Shown here: positions 49,601 through 61,533 of the stretch, in pieces
How positions within the stretch are numbered: position 1 is the first letter of the stretch
How the letters are laid out: the number at the start of each line of letters is the position of its first letter
Assembly: GCA_902806595.1 (NCBI GenBank)
Contig: CADCXC010000046.1
Location: 496,001-560,000, forward strand
DNA: 64,000 bases
DNA from: Pyrenopolyporus hunteri
Taxonomy: Eukaryota > Ascomycota > Sordariomycetes > Xylariales > Hypoxylaceae
Reading direction: 5' to 3'
Notes under the pieces: model-generated
Told to the model about the DNA's origin: nothing
The model's input: the letters and a program-made list of their open reading frames with translations, nothing else
Database searches by the model: none
Made by a program: the position numbers and the translations under genes

Positions 49601-49847
49601 GCAAGCATGGTAGGTTTAAACTTTTCTCTTCCTCCTCTTCTTCCCGTCCTTTCGTATCATACGTAACGCGATCGCGTCAACTCTTGGGTGATACACCGTC
49701 TCATCCGTTCCCTCGTTCCTCGTTCTTCATTCTTAAGGAGACCCTGTCATGGTGGCCTCTCGTCTCTGGCGGTACTTCCTCGTCCGACTTTTAGGGATAC
49801 ACTATATACACTATACCGTCAGGGCCCGGACGGCTTCCTTCCCGTCT
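46664..49847. other. Intergenic region upstream of the NB-ARC gene
   Basis: About 3.2 kb without a convincing gene; the best short frame (46768-47115) has no recognisable features. It contains the G-rich repeat listed separately, many GGTACCTA motifs, and a pyrimidine-rich tract at about 49618-49660 that fits a fungal 5' leader. Confidence 0.5.
48845..48899 (+). repeat. G-rich 9-base tandem repeat with quadruplex potential
   Basis: Five runs of four G residues (48859-48862, 48868-48871, 48877-48880, 48886-48889 and 48896-48899) are separated by 5-6 bases of CAGYA type, with a run of six G residues just before them (48845-48850). This meets the usual definition of a G-quadruplex-forming sequence on the plus strand. 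Confidence 0.85.
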
Positions 49848-52800
49848 ATGACCATGAGTAGTGTGCTAATCCCAGCTTCTCCGCAGGGCTCTATCAATAA
49901 GCAAATCTCGCGCTACGAGACGACGGCTGTTTACACCCACCCTGACGCCAAAGTCGACATTGTCCTCGTTCACGGCCTAAATGGCGACCCCCAGAAAACG
50001 TGGACGGCTAAAAATGACGTCTTCTGGCCCACGGACTTGCTCCCAACCTCGCTCAGGGATGCCCGTGCGAACATTCTCGTGTACGGATATAATGCCGACG
50101 TATACTCCAAGAAACATGGGTCGAACCCAAGCGATAACTTCATATATATGCACGCTCAGACCCTAGTAACGTCGCTCACCCATTACCGGAAGGACGAGGA
50201 GTCGTCCCACAACCCTATCATATGGGTGTGCCACAGCTTAGGCGGAATACTAGTGAAACGGGCGCTTCTATATTCGAATGATTTAAGAGCTTCGCAACAT
50301 GAAGACTACCGGTCGATATACGTCTCCACCTATGGTATAATCTTCCTCGGTACACCGCATACCGGCTCAGACGTAGCAGCGTGGGGTACGATGTTGCAGG
50401 CAATGTCGGACGCTGTGGTCCCAAGGACTTTCTTTCAGTCCGAGTCTGTACTCCTCAGAACTCTGAAGAGAGATAACGAGACTTTGCAAAATATCAATAT
50501 CCACTTTCTTGACATCTACCAACGATTCAAGATCCTCATGGCCCATGAGAACCATAAGTCGGATCTCAAAGGGACTAGAATGCTCATAGTCGACGCTCAT
50601 TCAGCAAGCCCCCAGCTTCCTGGTGTGACGTACTACGCCGTCGAAGCAACCCACTCCGGGATGTGCAAGTTCGAAAGTAGGAATGCACCAGGCTACAGGA
50701 CCATGGCCACAGCCATCAGAGACTGGGTCATCGACGCCCCTGATGTTATCGCGACGCGATGGAGGGTTGAGGAAGACGATAAATTGGCAAGAGCCAAACA
50801 CGAAATAGAAGAGAGAATGAAACCATGGGTAGGCTCTTTCCCTCCACCCCAAATCGAACACCTATTAGGATAGGGTTATATCTGACTCTGGTGAACAGAT
50901 TGACTCTCAGCGCATTCAGCAGACTGGCCAAGGATCCAGTAGGTTACCAGCACTACCTTTTCTAGAAAGCAGCTCGGATCGTTATTATAATCGATCTCTG
51001 GGGAGCTCATTGTTTGAAGATATTCAGCTTCCTTTTGAGATAGAGGAGGTCGATGATTATCGTCCGCGAGAAAGCGTTAGACACAAAAGTCCGAGAAGTC
51101 GTAGCTGATTGTTGTCTTTTCTGTAGTTCCGCAGCAGCCTAATGAGACTTCGTTACCTTCATCCACAGACCCTTCGAGAATCGATCATCAGTCTAGACCA
51201 CTCATCACCGGCCTAGTGACGCCTGATCAACCGCCGGAAGAGGAGTACTTCCCATCTCAACAGTCTAAATCTGATGACGATCCCTCGCAGGAGCCCTTGT
51301 TTGTCAAACCAACGGTGTTCCGCCCTAACGCGTATTTCAAGGGCCGAGATAAAGAATTGAGATTACTACACAAAATGCTAACCGACCGCAAGAGAAGGTC
51401 TGTAGGAACCTCATCCGTCCTGATCCAGAGCATGCCTGGTGGAGGTAAGACTCATTTGGCACGGCAATATGTCTTCCAACATAGGTACCACTACCCCGGC
51501 GGTATCTTCTGGATCAGAGCAAAGTCTCTAGAGGAGCTAGACTACGGTTTCTGGGATATAGCGAAGACAGTCGGCCTAAATGAGATGACGCTCCTAGACC
51601 GAAGTGGGCTTATTGACACCCGCAAAATGGTGAAGGCCGTTCGAGCGTGGTTGAATAATAACGATGACTGGTTGCTCGTCTTGGACGGCATCCATTTCGA
51701 CCTCCCGGACCTACAGCATTATATTCCCTTCGCCAAGAACACTGGGATCATCTACACATCAACGGAGCGAACACCCGGGGAAGAATATCAATTTGATAAC
51801 CCTCAGGTTATATCCTTGGACTCCTTGACGAAACAAGAAGCCCAGGAATTACTCTTCGAGGAGATGGGCAAGAAGCAACCGTATACACAAGACGACTTAA
51901 GGCGCGCCGAGGAGTTGGTTGAGTTGATGGATCGTTTGCCACTCATGATTCACGTTGCGGCGCTACAATTAAAAGCTACTAGAGAGCCACTCGCGAAGTA
52001 CCTGAGGTCGTTTCGAAGTCGTCCGAAGGTAGGTAATCTACCGGCATATCGGGCCGTTCGTGAGCAACTTCAGCACAGAGGCGCCAGCGCCGCCTTAAAC
52101 CTGATGGCTATATTGTCTTTCCTTGGCACACACATCCCCGTCGAGATGATAGTACTAGGTAAGTCTTGTGTTGCCCGATGTTATACTTTAGCCCACTAAC
52201 GAGCGCTGCAGGAGCCAAAGCTTTAGACAAGAGAACTCCCGTTAAATCCGCAGACCCGGAGACCCGGAGGTCTTCGTTGAATAACACGTTTAAGGTACTC
52301 ATTGCCTTCGCTCTTGTCGAAAGGAATGAGAATATCGAAGCTTCAGCGGCCAGTTCGCGTAGTACCCGCAGTGTCGATATGGGCCAGGATAGCCTTGACA
52401 TACTCCGAGTTCACGGGATCGTGCAGGCCTTCTTTGTCGACGTTCTCGCGGAGGAGAAGCAGGCCCAGTTTTGGCTAGAACGGGCAATTCGCGTCTTTTG
52501 CAGAGCCTTCGACGTGAGCGACCGCCGGGTCGACGAGGATCCGCAGACAGGCGTACCCGAGGATTTTCGCAGGCTCCTTATCCACGGCGAGCGATTGCTA
52601 GCTCATATCAGTCGCTTTGAAAAGAGATATCCCGACCTTACCCAGTGCCGAGAGTGGGTAGAATCGCGTTTGCGAACGATCGATAAACGAATCGACCAAC
52701 TCACCAAGCGGATCACGGACGCCTCCAACCAGGGTTCCGTGCCGGCCGTCGCGTCGGTATTCGAGCGAACAAACAGTTTATCTGACGAAGACATAGAAAC

Positions 52801-54778
52801 ACCCCCAAGCAACAGCAGCATAGTCGAACCTTACATGCTCTACGACGAGAGCTCCCCGTTGGCATCTCCGGCGATATATAGTGCTGCCGATTATAATCCT
52901 TATCATTGGCACGTTACCTATTCGCATGACGCGGCCCACAAGGCCGTGGACTATTCTAGGACTATAACACCACAGCCAGAGCCGAGAGAAGTTTTCGAAT
53001 CGATGTCTATGCCAGACGATGATGAAGTTACCCGTAAAGTCTTTGGGCCAAACCATCGAACTATCAAGAAGCATGCAGAACGGCGCTACCGCGACCGTGC
53101 CGGTTCTTGGAGAGCAGCCTCTCAGATACTCAGCGATCCCCGCGTCAGCATCAGCCGTGAGACGGCGAAGGGTATAATCAACGCAGAAATAATTCTGCCG
53201 GCGTCGAGACCACGCTCTTCCGTTGACAGCGTCTCGTCGGAGGCTACCAGAGCCAAGTTAACCCTTGATAGGATCAATAGGGGATCGCCCTCACTACGAC
53301 AAAGATATCACGAGGACGGAATCGATTCTATAAGTGATATCTCTTCGACTATACGTCCAAGACTGATAGCTGGAAGGCCATCGTACGCCGACGCCAAGAC
53401 CGAGGCTGCTGTTGGTGATGATTATGGCGTATCACCAACCTTCTCAAGCCCGACCCCTTCTCCGAATAACAGAGCCGCGACAATTCTTAAACTTAGGGAG
53501 AACGACCGCTCCGTCTCACTTGAAGGACTCGCTCCCGTCAAAGTTTCCGAATCTTTATCTGCTGCCCCACCTATCATCACGTCGCCACTTTCACCAGCAA
53601 CGCAAAAACCTTCATCGCCAGGGGGTGATAGAACTTCGCCAATAGTCAGGTCTCCTTCGCAACCACACACGGGGCCGCCTTCGAGGTCACCGTCAAATCC
53701 TCCCTCTAGACAGCCCTCAAGGCCGCCCTCGACGGTCTTATCGAGGTCTGCCCAGTCCAGCCCTTCACATCCCACCGGTCCTTTTCCACCTCCACCCATC
53801 CCAATCGAAATCAATACTAGTAGCAGCCTACGCGCTCCACCTCTTGTGGCCCACAACCGGGAATCTTATACTCAGCTACCCCAGCAGTCTATGGTGGAAA
53901 GCAACGAATATCCGCCCCTAGCTCATTCATACCCCTCAATTCGATCCCACCCCAATCTCCCATACCCTCACACGGTCCACAACCCGCCCGAAAGTTCCCT
54001 TGCGTCAGAGCACCCAGCACCTTGGGTAGCGTCATCCACATCTCCAAACTTACACCCGCAAGGCTACTCTAGCCAGCCAATGTCTCGTGATCCTAGCCAT
54101 CAATCGAGTCGCAGCTATAGCTCAACCCATTCTTTACCTCATACTACCTCACCCCTGGCGCACAGCTCGTCGCCTGGGTCGCAAATAATGCAGCGGCCGC
54201 GCTCACGCCGCCCCAGCGTAGTTGAGACCGAACCTAGCCCGCGGCTAGATGGGCTCGAACTCGAGCCCGTCATCACTAGCTACTCGCTATACAACGAGTC
54301 CGCCCGCGGTCGTAGACGCGCCGCATCGGGCGGCTTAACGCGCTCCTCTAATTCACCTGGTCTACTCTCGCGATTCAGGCCTAGAAGAAGAGATAGTGGG
54401 AGCCGCCGTCACAGGTCCGCAAGTGGCCGGCTCAGCAATTTAACCAGGACTTCTCGGGTGGATTCCAGCCCAGATCTGAATTCGCCGAAAAGTGCCGAGC
54501 CCATGTCTCGCTCCGGATCGGGCGGAATCCGGCTCGCGGACGGTAGGGTCATAGAATTTGGATCACCGCAGCAGAGTGGCGAGACATCATCCACCGCCCT
54601 ACCAGATTCGAACCGTGTCTTTGTCAGTGGCGGTAGCAACAGTCCTTCCACGCCCACGAACCCTCCTCGAACACTGTCCAGATTCAGTCCCCGCAGACTT
54701 AGCAAAAGGGGCCGGAACGGAAGCGGACAGCATGATGTGGCTGCTGCTTCTAACATAGGGCTTGGGATCCAGCAATGA
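49848..54778 (+). CDS. Alpha/beta-hydrolase plus NB-ARC NLR-like protein, about 1582 aa
   Basis: Proposed exons: 49848-50828, 50899-51075, 51135-52158 and 52212-54778. The donor of intron 2 and a NAGNAG acceptor leave its edges uncertain. The frame also allows an earlier ATG at 49749; the later start is nearer the conserved core. Residues about 15-290 are a SesB/LipA-type hydrolase: VHGLNGD (41-47), nucleophile S130 in CHSLGG, and H269 in THSGMCKF. Residues about 450-730 are an NB-ARC NTPase: FKGRDKEL, P-loop MPGGGKT (K491), kinase-2 LLVLDG (D570), TSTERTP, and LPL near 654. A winged-helix part ends in an MHD-like VHGIVQ (H795). From about 875 the rest is Ser/Pro/Arg-rich and disordered, with no TPR, ankyrin or WD repeats. 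Such STAND proteins act in fungal self/non-self recognition; the function here is inferred. Confidence 0.85.
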
Positions 54779-56184
54779 ATAATGTCGATTTTATGAGTTC
54801 TCTACAGCCAGCAGCTTTGTATATAGTATCCAGCTGGCGTAGAGACGTACCTTTTGAGGCTCGTTTATCGTCTGACCAATGTTTGACATGCATTTACGTA
54901 AAGGCATCAGCATTTTCTGCATATCCGGTCTGGAAAAGAAAGAAAAGGGAGTGTGCATAATCGAGCTTGTTTTGATTTTTCCGACGTATAGCATTCATGA
55001 CGACTATAGAGAACAGCTCGGGAGTAGAAAGACTCTTACTGGCGCGGTCTTTTATGGATTGGCGATTGAACCGCTCGATGTTGGGGCAATGTGTACGATA
55101 GTGTGCTAGCATACTTACGCATCATGGGATAAATACACGGTATCCTATTGCGAGTCCAGCCAGTGACCGGAGAACGCGTCCATGAAGTTATCCCGCTTAA
55201 ACACAGACCCGTACAATAGACTGATAATACGATGTAGTGTGGCTCATCTAAGGGGGTAATCATCCAAGCTCTACACGTAGAGGCAACTGGAGCGCAATTC
55301 TCATGAGAACAGATTATCACGATGCAGAATGCCGGAATATAACGCGCCTACCCCCGGCCGCGGGAGGATTCCGGAGAAGGCAAAGGGGGGAGCGGACAGA
55401 CTACTCGGCCTAAGACATTTCATAGAGCCAAACCGATGGACCGCAGACTAGGCTATACCCACCGCAAACATTTACTCGGCGGTAGCGCCCAAAGGAACGG
55501 CACTCTACAAGCCCGCATGCACGTAACACGTAAAAAAAAAAAAAAAAAATGTACCGGCGGTCCCGTCCCCCACCCTCATCTCAGCCCCCCGTCCCGCGAT
55601 GGCGGGACAGATAACAGGGCCGTGGAAGGGCGGGAGGGCAAACGGTCAATTCGCATAGTAATCCGAACCAACCCAAGCCCCCTCCCGATGATATTTCCCT
55701 CCAGGGGCCGCCGGCGCGCGCCACGTTTGAAAAAGACAAATAATGGCGCGTGGGATACTCGGATAAAAAAAGGAGCACCCAGTTAATGTACCGCGTGGAT
55801 TACAGAGCTTCAAGGAAGGGTCTCGCCTTGTGCTCCACCTTGCCGCGCGGAAAGGGAAGATGACTAATAACAGACGGGAAAAGGGGCTGGACAAGTGGAA
55901 ATGCTAGACCAAGAACTTCTAGCCATATGGTGTATGTAGAACGAAACGCGATGATAAAGGAAGTTGGGGATGTATGACACTTAGAAAATCTCGTTTATCG
56001 AGCTTGAAGATGGAAGCAACAAAGAAAAGGGTCGGAACAATATTCGTTATTTAATTACCCCTCGTAGGTTTTCCCGCCCCTAAACTCCCCCTAACGTCGG
56101 CGTAGGGTATCGTACATCATTTCTCGTTCCTATTCTCTTTCGGCCGTGCCGGGTGTACGCCGAGTCTATCGAGCCCAAATACAC
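54779..56184. other. Convergent intergenic region
   Basis: The 3' regions of the NB-ARC gene (+) and the NUP37-like gene (-). It includes an A18 run at 55532-55549 followed by GC-rich DNA with a perfect 7-base stem hairpin, GTCCCGC-GATG-GCGGGAC (55591-55608). No gene is supported; the frame at 55436-55786 runs through this low-complexity sequence. Confidence 0.5.
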
Positions 56185-58435
56185 TCACGAGTCGAAGATA
56201 ACCTTCTTACGGCCTCTACCTCGTCCGTTGTCGAGGGCGTCCAGTTCGCGATCGATTTCCATTATGTCCAGCATCTCAACCTCGACGTCCCGTTCATCCT
56301 CATCTTGCTGCTCGACATCGGCGGCAGCACTCAAGCTGTCTGCGAAGGCGAACCCGCTTCTCGGTCTCGTTGGGAGTTGCAGCGGCCGTCGCTCCGCTTC
56401 CGCCGGTACGCCATTATCAGCTGACGGTGATTCGCCGAACAATCCTCCCATTGCTGGCCTTGAGAGTTTCCTTTTAGGGCCGACGGAGAGATTGTACGCA
56501 ATGCTGCCCGGCTGCTCCGGTCGAGGATAGACAACGATGGCGCTGTTCTCCTTCACGCGGTCGCTTGGTCTCTTCCGGCGGCCAATGACCCCGCCAATCC
56601 TAGTGCCAACCACTGTCTCGCTCTCCCTAACTACTACGAGACGAGACTCACCGCATACCAGTAATTCGACGGGGAGGCCCTCGTTGCTCGACGAGCTCGC
56701 GCCGCCATTCTCGATAAAGCGGACAATAGCACCAACGCCCGTGCAGCGTTCGCCCATTAGCCCAACACTTAAATCGTTCAATCGGACCATACGAGTAGGC
56801 TGCGCCCCGCTGAAGAGGTTGACGCCGCCACCAGCACCCTTGCGAATTTGTGCGTCCCAAAACTTTAAGACACCAGGTATGACAAAGATATGCTCGGCAC
56901 CTCCGATCCACAGGGCCACGCTCTCATCCGCCGTTGTAGTTGCGCTAGCCGGTAGTGGCGTTACCAGAATGCCCCCTCTAATAGGAGCGAAACGTTCCGG
57001 GCCATGGGAAGCTGTGAGGGCATCGCGTCTAGAGTGAGGAGTCATCGGTACGAAATCGGAACCATTATTTGAGACACGTTGAGAGGCAGGATTTCGCAGA
57101 GGGCTTGTGCCTTCTACATATCCAGAGACGTTGAACTCAGTCAGCGCGTCACCACGAATACCAGATCCAGGCTTGCCGAACAGGGCAGGTCCTTGGGGGG
57201 ATACACCGTCAATATCCCAGATACCCCATTGACCATCAGCCAAGAGGACGAGAATAGCCCGGCCGTGCGCAATCCAGGAAGCCGCAAGTATAGGTTTTCT
57301 CGATGAGGAGGGTCTGGCAAATGGCTGATGAAATGATATGAGCCAAGAGCCCTGGGAAGGAAACGGCCCTTCGGATATATCGTCTGGAGGCATCGAAGCG
57401 AGGGCATAATCGTATATCCTAATAGCATCGGGGGATGCGTTACATAGAAGTTGAGTCGAGTGGGTAGGGTTGAAGGAGATAGAAGTCAGAGGTTTAGGCA
57501 AGAACTCGGTCTGGAACGGCTCGATGCGCCGACCGCTTTGCGATGAATCTTCTAAGGGTACGTCCCAGAGTCGTAGAGCACCAGAGGCCTCAGGGGAGTG
57601 GGCGGCCACCACAACACGTGGTAGCGCTCTGGATTCCGAGCGTGATCGTTCGTTCGACTTATTGCGTTCCAAGATAGCCTTCGATCGAATCAAAGTCATT
57701 GCAAGGGAATCGCTACCTTTGATCTGACCGGCAAGCAGAGTCATGGCCTCGCCCCATTTACCATTGCCGGCTTTTCCAGCCAGTAGGTTCTCCTGTAGCT
57801 CTGCTCGCGCTTTGCTCAAAGGAGACGGCGGGACAAGCGGTAGGGTGATGAGGAACACTTCGCGGGTCGCACACGAAGCGGAGAACACCATCCTATCCTT
57901 CAGAATATCAGTGCCTCCCCACGCCGCATCTTCTGCTGTGCAAGGCGTTAAAGGCAATGCAGCGAGGTGGAGGACAGGAGTACCGAACTCGAGATCGAGA
58001 GTTTGGATAATATCGGGGTATGTCGCATCCTCGTCTACAGACTCTTCAAATTGAGGCTGGTCGACAAACGAACCTCCCTTTCCAGGTGGCACAGTATCCT
58101 CGTCGTCGGAATCGATGATCATCACGGCATCCGCAGGGGGGTTTCCGTTCTGCTTGGTAGAACCACGCTCGGCTTCTTTGACTACTTCGGGTTTAAACCG
58201 GCGGCCCCCACGCCACATTATCGTCAAGCCATTCTCGTGGCCATAGATCAGGATGGTAGCGCCCTGGGGCGAGAGAACGGGATACGTCTGGACGGCATGG
58301 ATACGACGAGGCAGGGTGTATCTGGGAAACATCATGAGTTAGGCAAGGATATGTGCTAATTGTTATCAACAGAACTCACGTATACTGAGTATTCTGCGCA
58401 GTGCGGCGGACGCGGGGCACCGTAGTCGGAGCCAT
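56185..58435 (-). CDS. nup37: NUP37-like nucleoporin, 730 aa
   Basis: Two exons, read from high to low coordinate: 58435-58380, encoding MAPTTVPRVRRTAQNTQY, and 58321-56185. The 58-base intron has a GTGAGT donor and a CTAACT branch. The long frame appears to begin with MMFP, but those codons lie in the intron. The N-terminal RRIHAVQTYPVLSP and YGHENGLTIMWRGGRRFKP are typical of the fungal NUP37 family. Beta-propeller-like strands recur (GALRLWDVPL, LLADGQWGIWDIDG, ELLVCGESRLVVVRES). Acidic insertions occur near 80-110. The C-terminus is acidic (MEIDRELDALD) then basic (GRGRGRKK). NUP37 belongs to the Nup107-160 (Y) scaffold of the nuclear pore. The assignment is from remembered resemblance, so confirmation by profile search is desirable. 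Confidence 0.75.
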
Positions 58436-60553
58436 AGCAACGGCGGGCAAGCTTCAGATGATGCCAGCCTAGAAAAATCTGCTAGGAGAAGGCAGAATAA
58501 AAAAAAAGGAATATGCCAGAGTCCAGGTCCAGATCCAGCTAGATACTCATTTTACCATAGAGCTTACCATCCATTAATAACTAGACGAGATGAAAAGTAA
58601 AATGGAAGGAATGAGGGTAAGTAAGTGGTTCCAGTTGATAATGTGGTTGTTGTTGATGTCAAATTTCACAGATGCGGTTGGAATTGTAATTCGCGACTTG
58701 AGCAATTGAGTGACGCGACAGGTCCATCGTCCCTTCCAAAACTCGATACCACGTGACCTAGCTACCTACTGGTGAACGCATTGACCATTCAATGAACTAT
58801 ATGTACATCGAAAGGTACTTGTGCTGGTTGCATAATATGCAGGTACTTCCTACACCTGAACCAGACGTGCTTTATACTTGGGCATGCAATACTGGCTGCA
58901 GATTATCAATGTACTGATTACGTTGTACAAGTATTTACGTAGGTACCTACCTCTTATGCAAGGAACATCAGAAGTCGGCGTCCGTCCTAAAACCCAAGTC
59001 CGGCAAAAACACCTATCCGTCATGACACTTACAGAAAACAACGACAGCGTCCTACAAATCTATACACTTACATACCACACATCTAACAGTCAAATGACCG
59101 CGACCGATACGTCATCGCCACAAATTGCCAGACTTGCCGTACCCAAAGCGCCAGAGCGCCAGAGCGACCACGTTCGATGCGACGGCGGTCAGGCGGTTAA
59201 AATACGCCATGTGATGCAACCCAATATGAAGAAACAAGACACTTTGGCAATGCAACCGGACAGAAGGACGTCAAAAAAAGTGGCGCACTACTAAAACGCT
59301 TCAATTCCATCAATATCAAACCGTACTTTAATATTTTATCTTTAATCTCGAAAAACCATATTATTATCTTGTTTTAAAATTTCAAAAACTTTATAAACTA
59401 TTATATAGGTAAGTTATAGATATGTTATAATAGTTAGTTTTTAATATTTTATTTATTATTTGGGCGGATATGAATTTTATTATTTTAAGTCCCTTAGTAT
59501 TTATTGTTACGGGGTGCGCCAGTTATTTTGACGTCCTCCTGCCGGATAACATACATACAACACATATATATGGCCCTCTTTGAGATATTCATTCGTGTGG
59601 TTTCAAAGCCGACGATCACAGCGTCATTTTCGCCAAACCCGGCTGATCATCATTGCCGTTCCGTACCTCGAGTCTCGGGAACCAACCACCCCCCCCGGCT
59701 TCCAAGGAGATCGCCAGGAGGTGTATCTAACTTGCACTGCAGAGCAAGAGAGATACACGTGCGCCCAACGCGCCCAACCAGACCTTAGACTTATCAACTT
59801 GAGGGTCTGGCACCAATGAACTGCATCTATCAATTACCCCGGATTCAGCTCAACACCCATATCTGTCGCAGCTATCTACTGCCCCATTAGTATCACTTAC
59901 CAGTCATATGGTGTCTAAAGAACCTAGTTCGGATCTCTCATAGATGGGCAGGTACTCAAAGCTAAGACGCGCAACACCAGCCCGCGAGAAAAATGACTAG
60001 CCATTTGGACTATCTGAATAATATACAGCTAAGTCCTCTCAATGACCGCGGATGCTTAATCCTCTATCAGAACTCTTCGCACACAAGGCGGTATATCCGC
60101 TCAAAATCTCCCCTGGGCCGTTTCAGAACTTCCGGCTTCATTTTTTTATTAACTATCTCACGTAGCATAGTGGCCTACGACGCATATGCCGTCATGTGAT
60201 GACTGCGCCCACTACTCCCATGTCGGGCCCGGGCCCTAGTAGATCTCGCGAGAAATTCCGAAGTTGATGTTGAACTGCAAATTGCGACATAGCCAGTCAA
60301 CAATGTGCAAAAGGAAAAGGAGAGGACGGCGTAGGAAAGCTTCGTCGGTAGCATCGAGGCCGAGGATGACGCCCTATGTGGTGACCGCCCAATATGTTAT
60401 TTCCTCACACCTCAATACAAATAACGCCAGGGATCGTCGTGTCCGAGCGATCATCCAATGACGAATGGCCACCATGAAACGCCGTTGATGCCGATGTGAA
60501 TAAAAAGAGTTACAAGCGGAAGTCGTTCATCGTGATATCTGCGATGGGGCTAC
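58436..60553. other. Intergenic region, no gene seen
   Basis: The promoter of the NUP37-like gene lies at the left. A small AT-rich island at about 59,310-59,500 resembles RIP-degraded DNA. The frame at 58878-59294 shows no domain and contains GCGCCAGA direct repeats (about 59147-59167). No RNA gene was found. Confidence 0.5.
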
Positions 60554-61533
60554 TCAAGCATTGGTAACCTATAGAACGGGTTAGATTAACTAGCCATTAG
60601 GTATTATGCTGAATGTTACGTACCCTTAGAATTCTCCGCGAGTAATCTTGGTTATCAGCAATGCTACCGTCGCTCATTCGTCGGTTCATGACAGGATCAA
60701 GGCGGGAGTCGGACATCGAGAGACCACCGCTGCTACTAGGAGGCTTTCCGCCACTGATAAAGGCGTTGACAGCAGCATTTCGTCTATGCTCTTCTTCGAT
60801 CTCCGCATTCCTCTTTCGGCGCAACCAGAAGAACAACCCTCCACCAATAGCAGATATCGCGACAACGCCGACGACAACTCCGGCAGCAATGCCGGCCACG
60901 TTAGGCCCAGAGCCGGAATCGGGTTCAGAGGAAACGGTGGCAGTTTCAATGACCTCTGCGAAGAAGTCAGAAAAAGACAATGTAAAATGAGCATTAACCG
61001 AAAGACATACCTGAGGTGCTCGCCGGAGCATCCGAAACACTTGAACTAGTCGACGACGCACTGCTACTGGAGCTGGACGAGCCCGGTTCTTTTGCCTCGC
61101 CGACAGCTACCTTTAACCCGGAATTATAGACGGTGTAGGTATTGAGACCACCACCTATAAAATATTAGCCACTATAACTTGAAATAGAAGGGCAAATTTA
61201 CGTACAGGCATCCGTATCGAACCCGGGGCATGGTTCGTTACATTGGTCGTCGTCGACCAGATCTGCTTTATTGGGATACTCATTACCGCACCAGCAATCT
61301 ACCGAGTTGGAAGCGCCGGCAAATTTGTTCTTGTCGCGGCAAAGCCCCGCGCACGCGCCTTGGGCGTTGAATTTGATAGTCCCCATATGTGTCATCGTAC
61401 CAAAGGATTTGTAACAACCATGGACCGTATCAGTTCCTAGTACCGGATCCTGTGCTGGCTTCTCTTTACCGACGGCAGCAGCCAGTGGAGCCAAGGCCAG
61501 GACGGCCGCGACGGTGATCTGGCGGAGCGACAT
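60554..61533 (-). CDS. WSC-domain cell-wall stress sensor, 272 aa
   Basis: Four exons, read from high to low coordinate: 61533-61206, 61154-61011, 60955-60624 and 60568-60554, with 51-55-base GT-AG introns. The start is the ATG before a signal peptide (MSLRQITVAAVLALAPLAAA); an upstream in-frame ATG would add a non-signal extension. Residues about 34-120 are a WSC domain with cysteines at 40, 61, 65, 80, 82, 98, 102 and 110 (for example DCWCGNEYP). A short Ser-rich stalk (about 135-158) and one membrane span (about 176-202) follow, then RRKRN and a cytosolic tail ending DYSRRILRVTNA. The final exon of only five codons restores this tail. WSC proteins sense wall stress and signal through Rho1 and Pkc1; the pathway role is by family. 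Confidence 0.88.

Noticed and set aside
53422..53856. 144-residue glycine-rich minus-strand frame
   Set aside because: It is antisense to the Ser/Pro-rich tail of the NB-ARC protein and a composition artefact.
55436..55786. 116-residue frame through an A18 run
   Set aside because: The translation is a poly-lysine stretch and low-complexity GC-rich DNA.
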